Assembly (NCBI GenBank): GCA_041670885.1
Contig: JBAXYJ010000061.1
Coordinates: forward strand, 1-12,821
From: JAJBWD01 sp041670885
GTDB taxonomy: Bacteria > Bacillota > Clostridia > Clostridiales > Clostridiaceae
DNA length: 12,821 nucleotides
Reading direction: 5' to 3'
Shown: one piece after another, positions 6,909-12,821 of the stretch
How positions within the stretch are numbered: position 1 is the stretch's first letter
How the letters are laid out: each line of letters begins with the position of its first letter
Program-made: the position numbers and the translations under genes
Notes under the pieces: model-generated
The model's input: only the letters and a program-made list of their open reading frames with translations
What the model was told of the DNA's origin: nothing
Databases searched by the model: none

Positions 6909-6931
6909 TCTCATAAATCAGCAAAAAATTG

Positions 6932-6960
6932 TTGAATTGTGAGAATTTTTTTGGTATATT
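6932..6960 (+). promoter_or_regulatory. Promoter of the GntR regulator gene
   Basis: TTGAAT (6932-6937) and TATATT (6955-6960, 5 of 6 to consensus) are separated by exactly 17 bases. The predicted start, near 6967, falls on the first base of the palindromic operator-like element. Because no clear promoter lies between gntR and mutS, this promoter may also serve the glutamate mutase genes. Confidence 0.72.
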
Positions 6961-6966
6961 ATAGAT

Positions 6967-6990
6967 GACTAATGGATTAGTCCATTAGTC
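6967..6990. promoter_or_regulatory. Composite operator-like palindrome upstream of gntR
   Basis: Two nested symmetries share three copies of one heptamer: GACTAAT at 6967-6973 and its reverse complement ATTAGTC at 6976-6982 and 6984-6990. The outer arms GACTAATGGA (6967-6976) and TCCATTAGTC (6981-6990) match over 10 bases around TTAG. It begins at the predicted transcription start of a GntR-family gene, so binding there would block initiation; autoregulation is the natural reading. No other exact copy was found in the window. Confidence 0.75.
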
Positions 6991-7008
6991 CAATTACGGA
7001 GGTGTGTA

Positions 7009-7974
7009 ATGGATTTTTTTATTGATAGGGACAACGGAGTTCCAATATATCTGCAGGTTAAAAATCAAATAAAGGCTGAAGTTAGAAAGGGAAGCCTAAA
7101 GTCAGGTACCAAAATGCCTACAGAAAGGGAACTTTCTATAGAGCTTAATACAAGCAGAAATACAATAAGTACTGCTTATCATGAGTTGGAGAAAGACGGA
7201 ATATTAAGATCATATCAGGGGAAAGGGACCTTCGTAGCTGAAGAAGGAGAATTATATAGGGATCAGAATGTTAAAGATAAGATATTAAAATTTGTAGATT
7301 TGGGATTTGAAACAGCATTGGAAGACGGCATAAGCTCTGAGGAATTTATTCAGATAGTAAACAAAAGGGTAAAAGAAAAGCTGGAACTTATGCAAAAAAT
7401 ATCTGCAGTTTATGTAGAGTGCAATATTGAACAATCTAAAATGTTTTCAGAACAGCTTTCAGAAAAAACAAATATGGACATTAAGCCGCTTACTATAAAT
7501 CAACTTAATAAAATGAATAGTGAAACAAAAAGTACACTGGATAAAAGTCAGGTTATTATCACTACCTTCAATCATATAAATGAAGTTGCAAAGCTTACAA
7601 GTAAATATTCAAAGGATGTTTTAGGAGTGGCAATAAATCCTGATTTGGGAACAATAGTAAAGATTGCAAGATTTCCTAAAGGAACTAGATTTGGATTTAT
7701 CTGTATATCAGAGGAATTTAAATATAAAATAAAGGGAGCCCTGGAAAAATCAGGTTTAGGAAATAGCAATATCAAGTACTCAAATAGTAAGGACCCGGAT
7801 ATATTAAAAAAGATAGTAGATGACAGCGATGCATTAATAGTATCTCCGGGAAGATATAAAGATATTGAAAAACTAAATAAGGATAATAAAGAGATAATAA
7901 AGTTTGTATTCAATTTAGACGAGGGATCAGTTAAAGCTCTTAAATCCAAGTTCATAGAATTAGAATATAAATAA
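7009..7974 (+). CDS. GntR-family transcriptional regulator with unknown effector domain
   Basis: The 321-aa protein starts at an ATG preceded by GGAGG at 6998-7002. Residues 8-77 are a GntR-type winged helix: VPIYLQVKNQIKAEV, then Pro37-Thr-Glu-Arg40-Glu-Leu, the recognition-helix region SRNTISTAYHELEKDGIL and the wing GKGTFV at 71-76. A linker follows. Residues from about 125 onward contain alternating strands and helices (AVYVECN, VIITTFNH, LGVAINP, FGFICIS, ALIVSPG), consistent with a two-lobed alpha/beta ligand-binding domain. It has neither the aminotransferase domain of MocR nor an obvious UTRA or FCD domain. It sits 72 bases before mutS on the same strand, so it may sense a metabolite of the methylaspartate pathway; the ligand is unknown. 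Confidence 0.88.
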   Translation: MDFFIDRDNGVPIYLQVKNQIKAEVRKGSLKSGTKMPTERELSIELNTSRNTISTAYHELEKDGILRSYQGKGTFVAEEGELYRDQNVKDKILKFVDLGFETALEDGISSEEFIQIVNKRVKEKLELMQKISAVYVECNIEQSKMFSEQLSEKTNMDIKPLTINQLNKMNSETKSTLDKSQVIITTFNHINEVAKLTSKYSKDVLGVAINPDLGTIVKIARFPKGTRFGFICISEEFKYKIKGALEKSGLGNSNIKYSNSKDPDILKKIVDDSDALIVSPGRYKDIEKLNKDNKEIIKFVFNLDEGSVKALKSKFIELEYK

Positions 7975-8031
7975 GGAAATTACATAATTGAAAAATTAGC
8001 CGAAAGATAATTAATCAATTTCCTAAAATAA
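7975..8031 (+). repeat. Structured intergenic element, copy 1 (before mutS)
   Basis: The element starts immediately after the gntR stop. GGAAATT (7975-7981) and AATTTCC (8017-8023) pair as the base of an imperfect stem-loop, with AGCCGAAAG in the loop region. Bases 7976-7997 match 12581-12602 at 20 of 22 positions, and 7992-8031 match 12629-12668 at about 31 of 40. It may be the 5' leader of the mutS operon. No good promoter is visible within it. Confidence 0.6.
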
Positions 8032-8046
8032 TTGTGGGGTGTAATT

Positions 8047-8466
8047 ATGAAAACTATAGTAATTGGAGTCATCGGTTCTGATTGTCATGCGGTGGGGAAC
8101 AAAATTTTAAACCATGTTTTTACTAAAGAAGGCTTTAACGTAATAAATATTGGAGTCTTGTCTCCCCAGGAGGATTTTATCAATGCCGCAATTGAAACTA
8201 AAGCAGATGCTATTTTAGTTTCTTCTTTATATGGGCATGGAGAGATAGACTGCAGAGGATTAAGACAAAAATGCGATGAATCAGGACTTAAAGGCATACT
8301 TCTTTATGTAGGAGGAAACCTGGTAGTTGGAAAGCAAAATTGGGAGGAAACTAAAGCTAAATTTATTAAAATGGGTTTTGATAGGGTATACCCGCCAGGA
8401 TCAGATCCTATGATAGGGGTAGCAGATTTAAGAAAAGACTTAAATATAGAAGAGCCTTGGGAGTGA
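8047..8466 (+). CDS. mutS: Glutamate mutase sigma subunit (B12-binding), MutS/GlmS
   Basis: This is the small cobalamin-binding subunit of glutamate mutase (methylaspartate mutase, EC 5.4.99.1). With MutE it carries adenosylcobalamin for the radical rearrangement of L-glutamate to (2S,3S)-3-methylaspartate. At 139 aa it is close to the known clostridial subunits (about 137 aa). The cobalamin motif is complete: Asp12-x-His14-x-x-Gly17 (His14 is the lower axial ligand), then SSLYGHGE at 59-66 and GGN at 89-91 that cradle the nucleotide tail. The ATG at 8047 follows GGGGT (8036-8040). An upstream in-frame TTG at 8032 would extend the protein but lies before the ribosome site. This MutS is unrelated to the mismatch-repair protein of the same name. 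It ends 5 bases before mutL. Confidence 0.96.
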   Translation: MKTIVIGVIGSDCHAVGNKILNHVFTKEGFNVINIGVLSPQEDFINAAIETKADAILVSSLYGHGEIDCRGLRQKCDESGLKGILLYVGGNLVVGKQNWEETKAKFIKMGFDRVYPPGSDPMIGVADLRKDLNIEEPWE

Positions 8467-8471
8467 TTTAA

Positions 8472-9866
8472 TTGAAAGGTTACTTATTAATAGATTTTGG
8501 CAGTACCTATACAAAGCTTACTGCCGTAGACATTGAAAATGAGGAAATAGCAGCCACTGCTAAGGATATAACAACTGTTGATACTGACATAATGATAGGA
8601 TTTAATAAAGCCTGTGATAAGATAAATAGTATTTTAAAAGAGAAAAATATTGAAATCGATTATATTAAAAAGCTGGCCTGTTCTTCTGCGGCAGGGGGAC
8701 TTAAAATGGTGGCCATAGGACTGGTTCCGGATTTAACTTCCGAAGCTGCTAAGAGAGCAGCCTTAGGTGCAGGAGCCAGAGTCCTTAAGGTATATTCCTT
8801 CCAGCTCTCACAAAGAGAAGTTGAAGAGATTAAAAATTCAAATTTGGATATAATTCTTTTGGCTGGAGGAACAGACGGAGGGAATCAGGAATGCATTATT
8901 CACAATGCAAAAATGCTGCGTGATGCAGGCATTGAACTTCCTGTCGTAGTAGCAGGAAACAAATCAGCAGCAGATCAGGTAGAGGATATATTAAAGGACG
9001 GAAATATATACTATCGTGTATGTGATAATGTTATGCCAAGCCTTAACCATTTAAATGTAGAGCCTGCCAGGGAGATCATAAGAGATATTTTCATGGAGAA
9101 GATAGTTGAAGCTAAGGGAATGAGTACAGCAGAAAGCTATATAAATGGAATTTTAATGCCAACTCCTGCAGCAGTTTTAAACGCCGGTAAGGCACTCTCT
9201 GAAGGAAGCGAAGAGGAAGACGGTATATCAGATCTTATAATTTTAGATATTGGAGGAGCGACAACAGATGTGCACTCCTTAGCTTATGGTGAGCCAAGCA
9301 GGTCCGGAGTTACCTTAAGAGGCTTAGAGGAACCCTATGCTAAAAGGACAGTAGAGGGAGATTTGGGAATGAGATATTCTACACTTTCTCTTCTTGAGGC
9401 CTGTGGAAAGAGAAAAATTAAAAAGTACTTAAGTAAAAAGGAAAGAGATATAGAAAAAGAGTGTGAGAGACGCCATCGGGATATAAGAATGGTGCCTCAA
9501 AACGAGGAAGATACAGATTTTGATGAAGCTATGGCAAAAGCGGCAACTGAGGTCTCCATGGAGAGACATGTAGGCTTCATTGAAAACACATATACTCCAA
9601 CGGGGGTATTATTTACCCAGACAGGAAAGGACCTTACAAAGGTGAAATACCTTATAGGAACGGGAGGAGTTCTTGTACATTCAGATAATCCGAAAGCAAT
9701 ACTAAAGGCCGGTCTTTTCAATATAGAACAGCCAAACTATTTAAAGCCTGAACAGCCAAAGCTGCTTCTTGATAAATATTATATATTATCTGCTATGGGA
9801 CTTTTAGCAGAGGAAGATAAAAATCTAGCCATCAGACTTATGAAAAAATACCTTGTAGAGGTTTAG
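8472..9866 (+). CDS. mutL: Glutamate mutase accessory protein MutL/GlmL
   Basis: The 464-aa protein of the MutL/GlmL family is always found between the two mutase subunits in clostridia. It has an actin/Hsp70-type ATPase fold: phosphate-1 loop DFGSTYTK (8-15), phosphate-2 loop DIGGATTD (259-266) and adenosine motif GTGG (396-399). Its role is not fully established; reactivation or maintenance of the B12 enzyme is the usual proposal. The start is a TTG codon, chosen because GGGAG (8459-8463), overlapping the end of mutS, lies 8 bases upstream and the protein then opens correctly as MKGYLLIDFGS. No ATG fits. The TTG and the tight spacing probably keep its level below that of the catalytic subunits. 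It is not the mismatch-repair MutL. Confidence 0.93.
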   Translation: MKGYLLIDFGSTYTKLTAVDIENEEIAATAKDITTVDTDIMIGFNKACDKINSILKEKNIEIDYIKKLACSSAAGGLKMVAIGLVPDLTSEAAKRAALGAGARVLKVYSFQLSQREVEEIKNSNLDIILLAGGTDGGNQECIIHNAKMLRDAGIELPVVVAGNKSAADQVEDILKDGNIYYRVCDNVMPSLNHLNVEPAREIIRDIFMEKIVEAKGMSTAESYINGILMPTPAAVLNAGKALSEGSEEEDGISDLIILDIGGATTDVHSLAYGEPSRSGVTLRGLEEPYAKRTVEGDLGMRYSTLSLLEACGKRKIKKYLSKKERDIEKECERRHRDIRMVPQNEEDTDFDEAMAKAATEVSMERHVGFIENTYTPTGVLFTQTGKDLTKVKYLIGTGGVLVHSDNPKAILKAGLFNIEQPNYLKPEQPKLLLDKYYILSAMGLLAEEDKNLAIRLMKKYLVEV

Positions 9867-9877
9867 GAGGAAATGAA

Positions 9878-11332
9878 ATGAAGCTGGAAAATAAAAAGTG
9901 GTCCATAGATGATTTTATGAAAACCAGAGAAGAGGTTTTATCTTCCTGGAATACAGGAAAAGAAGTTGATTTAGATGATAGTATTAAATATCTTCAGAAA
10001 GTCCCAAAGGAAAAAAACTTCTGCAGTAAGCTTGTATATGCTAAAAAAAATGGAATTACACTGGCACAGCCAAGAGCCGGTGTGGCACTTATAGATGATC
10101 ATATTGATTTATTAACTTATCTTCAGGACGTTGGAGGAGCAGACCTTCTCCCTACTACCATAGACAGTTATACAAGGCAGAACAGGTATGATGAGTGTGA
10201 AGTTGGAATGGTAGAGAGCAGGAAGGCAGGAAGATCTCTTCTTAATGGCTTTCCTGCAGTAAATCATGGAGTATCAGGCTGCAGAAGGGTGTTTGAAGCA
10301 GTTGATGTTCCCCTTCAGGCAAGGCATGGTACACCAGACGCCAGATTACTGGCTGAAATAATTCATGCTTCAGGATGGACTTCCAATGAAGGTGGAGGAA
10401 TATCCTACAATATTCCTTATGCAAAATCAGTATCCCTTGAAAAATCACTTCTGGACTGGCAGTATTGTGACAGATTAGTTGGCTTCTATGGAGAAATGGG
10501 GCTATGCATTAACAGGGAACCCTTTGGCCCTTTAACTGGAACACTGGTCCCTCCAAGTACTTCAAATTCAGTGTCAATAATTGAAGCTCTGCTGGCAGCA
10601 GAACAGGGAGTCAAAAATATTACTGTAGGCTATGGCCAATGCGGTAATCTGGTTCAGGATGTGGCAGCCATAAGATCCTTAGAAGAGCAGCTTAAGGAAT
10701 TTTTAGAAGAGCAGGGATATGGAGATGTTTATATAACAACTGTATTTCATCAGTGGATGGGAGGCTTTCCTCATGATGAGGCAAAGGCATTTGGAGTAAT
10801 AGGAACAGGAGCGGCAGCTGCTGCCTTAGCAGGAGCTACAAAGGTAATAGTAAAGACTCCCCATGAAGCATTCGGTATTCCTACAAAAGAAGCAAATGCT
10901 CAGGGAATAAAGGCAACAAAGATGACACTTAATATGCTGCAGGGTCAGAGAATGCTTATGTCTAAAGAATTAGAAACTGAAATTGCAGTAATTAAAGCAG
11001 AAACAAGATGTATTATAGATAAAGTTTATGAGATGGGAAATGGAGATATAGCGATAGGCACAGTAAGAGCATTTCAGGCAGGAGTTATAGACATTCCTTT
11101 TGCTCCATCTAAATATAATATGGGCAAGATGCTGCCGGCTCGTGACAACTTGGGAGCTGTAAGATACTTAGAATGTGGAAATGTTCCATTTTGCAGGGAG
11201 CTTAAGAATTTTAACAGTAAAAAGTTAAAAGACAGAGCAGCTTATGAAAAGAGAGAAGTAAGTTTTCAGATGACAATAGATGATATATATGCGGTTGAAA
11301 AAGGTGTTCTTATAGGAAGACCAGGAATTTAA
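9878..11332 (+). CDS. mutE: Glutamate mutase epsilon (catalytic) subunit, MutE/GlmE
   Basis: This is the large subunit of glutamate mutase, a TIM-barrel that binds glutamate and stacks on the cobalamin held by MutS. At 484 aa it matches the C. cochlearium enzyme (483 aa). Key residues fall at the published numbering: the substrate arginine claw Arg66 (QPRAG), Arg100 (YTRQ) and Arg149 (ARHGTPDAR), plus Glu171, Tyr177 and Tyr181 (NEGGGISYNIPY). It should therefore be active. AGGAGG (9865-9870) overlaps the mutL stop, 7 bases before the ATG. An out-of-frame ATG at 9873 opens only ATG-AAA-TGA. The gene is followed after 12 bases by methylaspartate ammonia-lyase, the next enzyme. Confidence 0.98.
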   Translation: MKLENKKWSIDDFMKTREEVLSSWNTGKEVDLDDSIKYLQKVPKEKNFCSKLVYAKKNGITLAQPRAGVALIDDHIDLLTYLQDVGGADLLPTTIDSYTRQNRYDECEVGMVESRKAGRSLLNGFPAVNHGVSGCRRVFEAVDVPLQARHGTPDARLLAEIIHASGWTSNEGGGISYNIPYAKSVSLEKSLLDWQYCDRLVGFYGEMGLCINREPFGPLTGTLVPPSTSNSVSIIEALLAAEQGVKNITVGYGQCGNLVQDVAAIRSLEEQLKEFLEEQGYGDVYITTVFHQWMGGFPHDEAKAFGVIGTGAAAAALAGATKVIVKTPHEAFGIPTKEANAQGIKATKMTLNMLQGQRMLMSKELETEIAVIKAETRCIIDKVYEMGNGDIAIGTVRAFQAGVIDIPFAPSKYNMGKMLPARDNLGAVRYLECGNVPFCRELKNFNSKKLKDRAAYEKREVSFQMTIDDIYAVEKGVLIGRPGI

Positions 11333-11344
11333 GGAGGAAAAGTT

Positions 11345-12580
11345 ATGAAAATAAAAGATGTGGTACTAAGCAGCGGAAGAACAGGATTTTATTTTGATGA
11401 TCAGAGAGCTATAAAGTGCGGTGCTGCCCATGATGGGTTTACTTATCTGAGAAAGCCGGTAACAGATGGCTTTACATCTGTCAGGATGGCAGGAGAATCA
11501 ATATCTGTTATGCTTATTCTGGAGGACGGCCAGGTAGCTTATGGAGACTGTGCTGCTGTTCAGTATTCAGGAGCCGGCGGAAGAGATCCTCTATTTTTGG
11601 CAAAGGATTTCATACCATTTATAGAAAAGAACCTGACTCCAAAACTTATAGGGCGGGAACTGAATTCCTTTAAAGAGCTTTCAGAGGAGTTTGATTCTAT
11701 GATTATAGATGGGAAGAGACTTCATACAGCCATAAGATATGGCATAACTCAGGCATTACTTGATGGTGTTTCAAAAGCTAAAAAGAAAACAATGGCAGAG
11801 GTAGTAAAGGAAGAGTATGATATAGATACAGATATAAAAAGGGTCCCTATATTTACTCAGTCCGGTGATTTAAGATATGAAAATGCAGACAAGATGATTA
11901 TAAAGGGAGCAGATGTACTTCCTCATGCCCTTATTAATAATGTGGAGGAAAAGCTGGGGTCAAAAGGAGAAAAGCTTTTGGAATATGCAGCCTGGCTTAG
12001 AGACAGAGTGATAAAATTAAGAAGTTCAAAAGGATATAATCCTGTATTTCACATCGATGTATATGGAACCATTGGAATCGCTTTTAATAATGACATAAAT
12101 AAAATGGCAGATTACTTAAAAGAATTAGAAAAAGCAGCAGCTCCATTTCATCTCAGGATAGAAGGACCTATGGATATGGAAGAAAGAGAAGCTCAGATGA
12201 AAGCCCTTAAAAATCTTACTGCAGAGCTTGATAGAAGAAATATTAATGTTGAGCTGGTAGCAGATGAATGGTGTAATACCTATGAGGATATAAAGTATTT
12301 TGCAGATAATAAGGCAGGACATATGCTTCAGATAAAAACACCTGATTTAGGCGGTATAAATAATGTAATAAAGTCAATAATTTATTGTAAGAAGAAAAAT
12401 ATTGGAGCATACTGCGGAGGTACCTGTAATGAAACAAACCGCTCAGCAGAGGTTTGTACAAATATAGCTATGGCCTGCAGCGCTGATCAGTGTCTTGCAA
12501 AACCAGGAATGGGAGTAGATGAAGGCTTCATGATAGTAAATAATGAAATGAATAGAGTCTTAGCTCTAATCAATAGATGA
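11345..12580 (+). CDS. mal: Methylaspartate ammonia-lyase
   Basis: This enolase-superfamily enzyme (EC 4.3.1.2) converts (2S,3S)-3-methylaspartate to mesaconate and ammonia. At 411 aa it is close to the C. tetanomorphum enzyme (413 aa). Catalytic bases His194 (LPHALI) and Lys331 (QIKTPDLGG) are present. The Mg2+ ligands Asp238, Glu273 and Asp307 and the substrate residues Gln172, Gln329, Thr360 and Cys361 (GGTCNETNR) all sit at the published positions. An ideal AAGGAGG (11331-11337), overlapping the mutE stop, lies 7 bases before the ATG. It is co-transcribed with the mutase. After its stop comes a 137-base structured gap rather than the tight spacing used upstream. Confidence 0.97.
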   Translation: MKIKDVVLSSGRTGFYFDDQRAIKCGAAHDGFTYLRKPVTDGFTSVRMAGESISVMLILEDGQVAYGDCAAVQYSGAGGRDPLFLAKDFIPFIEKNLTPKLIGRELNSFKELSEEFDSMIIDGKRLHTAIRYGITQALLDGVSKAKKKTMAEVVKEEYDIDTDIKRVPIFTQSGDLRYENADKMIIKGADVLPHALINNVEEKLGSKGEKLLEYAAWLRDRVIKLRSSKGYNPVFHIDVYGTIGIAFNNDINKMADYLKELEKAAAPFHLRIEGPMDMEEREAQMKALKNLTAELDRRNINVELVADEWCNTYEDIKYFADNKAGHMLQIKTPDLGGINNVIKSIIYCKKKNIGAYCGGTCNETNRSAEVCTNIAMACSADQCLAKPGMGVDEGFMIVNNEMNRVLALINR

Positions 12581-12668
12581 GAAATTGCATAATTCAAAAA
12601 TTTAAATTTCCATCTTGAAAAAACGCTGAAAATCAGCCAAAAGGGAATTATACAATTCCCTTAGATAA
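12581..12668 (+). repeat. Structured intergenic element, copy 2 (before mesaconase gene)
   Basis: The element starts directly after the mal stop, as copy 1 does after the gntR stop, and matches it in two blocks (see copy 1) separated by an extra segment of about 26 bases. Bases 12581-12595 can pair with 12645-12659 (13 of 15 pairs), enclosing a small hairpin GCTGA/TCAGC (12625-12629/12633-12637). Alternatively 12641-12649 pairs with 12654-12662 as a perfect 9-bp stem with loop ATAC. The two folds use the same bases and exclude each other. No T run follows, so a simple terminator is unlikely. Confidence 0.6.
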
Positions 12669-12675
12669 GGAAAAT

Positions 12676-12699
12676 ATAAGGTGGCAAAGGCTGCCTTAT
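12676..12699 (+). other. Hairpin just upstream of the mesaconase ribosome site
   Basis: A 10-bp stem (12676-12685 with 12690-12699, two G-U pairs, loop AAAG) is followed by TATTTT and then the AAGGAGG ribosome site at 12706-12712. It resembles a weak terminator or attenuator and could tune expression of the downstream gene relative to mal. Confidence 0.5.
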
Positions 12700-12717
12700 T
12701 ATTTTAAGGAGGTAAAA

Positions 12718-12821
12718 ATGAGGGAAATCGATTCAAAAAAAATAGAGGAAGCAGTAAGTGATCTATGTATTAAGGCTAATTATTTTCTTTCAGAGGATGT
12801 AAAGGAAAGGCTTAATAAGGC
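12718..12821 (+). CDS. Class I fumarate hydratase-type alpha subunit, probable mesaconase (5' end)
   Basis: Only the first 34 codons are visible, up to the window end. The start MREIDSKKIEEAVSDLCIKANYFL resembles the N-terminus of class I fumarase/tartrate dehydratase alpha subunits, a [4Fe-4S] hydro-lyase family. Clostridial mesaconase, the two-subunit enzyme that hydrates mesaconate to (S)-citramalate, belongs to this family. Its place directly after methylaspartate ammonia-lyase supports mesaconase over fumarase. AAGGAGG lies 5 bases before the ATG. The iron-sulfur cysteines and the beta subunit would be beyond the window, so the specific substrate is inferred from context. Confidence 0.8.
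   Translation, partial: MREIDSKKIEEAVSDLCIKANYFLSEDVKERLNK

Noticed and set aside
7572..7955. 127-codon open frame on the minus strand inside the GntR gene
   Set aside because: It lies wholly antisense to a well-supported coding gene, has no ribosome site, and its translation mirrors the AT-rich codons of the sense gene.
7975..8046. Cobalamin riboswitch upstream of the B12-dependent mutase
   Set aside because: The gap is only 72 bases and lacks the conserved cobalamin-riboswitch core (a box of the AGCCAGGAGACC type and the large multi-stem body), so the known class is not present.
8032..8046. TTG-initiated longer form of MutS
   Set aside because: The codon precedes the GGGGT ribosome site, and the known subunits begin at the residues encoded from 8047.
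1..12821. CRISPR arrays, insertion sequences, tRNA or rRNA genes
   Set aside because: I saw no regularly spaced repeats, transposase frames with terminal repeats, tRNA cloverleaf pattern or rRNA sequence on either strand.

Overview
The window reads as low-GC, spore-forming Clostridium DNA from a glutamate-fermenting species (C. tetani / C. tetanomorphum / C. cochlearium type). The reasons are the AT-rich composition with AGA/AGG and ATA codons, an intact cwlD spore-cortex amidase, and a complete adenosylcobalamin-dependent glutamate mutase / methylaspartate block. Every gene I can support lies on the + strand.

Layout. (1) 1-2524: tail of a ribosomal-type cluster: end of ecfA1, then ecfA2, ecfT and truA, joined by 4-16 bp overlaps. 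They encode the shared energising module of ECF vitamin/metal transporters plus a tRNA pseudouridine synthase. (2) 2528-3561: a consensus promoter, an L13-type leader, rplM and rpsI, closed by a strong intrinsic terminator. (3) 3572-4197: a type II toxin-antitoxin pair (Phd/YefM-like antitoxin, RelE/ParE-like toxin). (4) 4198-4571: 374 bases without a gene. The first half folds into a well-closed structured RNA candidate (4218-4381) that I cannot name; the second half ends in a perfect-palindrome terminator just before the next gene. (5) 4572-6908: a Na/Pi-cotransporter-family protein with a PhoU-like tail, and cwlD. (6) 6932-7974: a promoter, a composite operator-like palindrome at the expected transcription start, and a GntR regulator with an uncharacterised effector domain. 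(7) 8047-12821: mutS, mutL, mutE, methylaspartate ammonia-lyase, and the first 104 bases of a class I fumarase-type alpha subunit, probably mesaconase.

How region 7 works: MutS and MutE form the B12 enzyme that converts L-glutamate to (2S,3S)-3-methylaspartate, with MutL as accessory ATPase-fold protein. The lyase removes ammonia to give mesaconate, and the next enzyme would hydrate this to (S)-citramalate, which is cleaved to acetate and pyruvate. All the catalytic residues I know for MutE and the lyase are present at the published numbering, so the pathway looks functional.

The least explained signals are two. The gaps before mutS and before the mesaconase gene carry related, structured sequences that bracket the four-gene block; the second copy can fold in two mutually exclusive ways. 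The other is the RNA-like element at 4218-4381.
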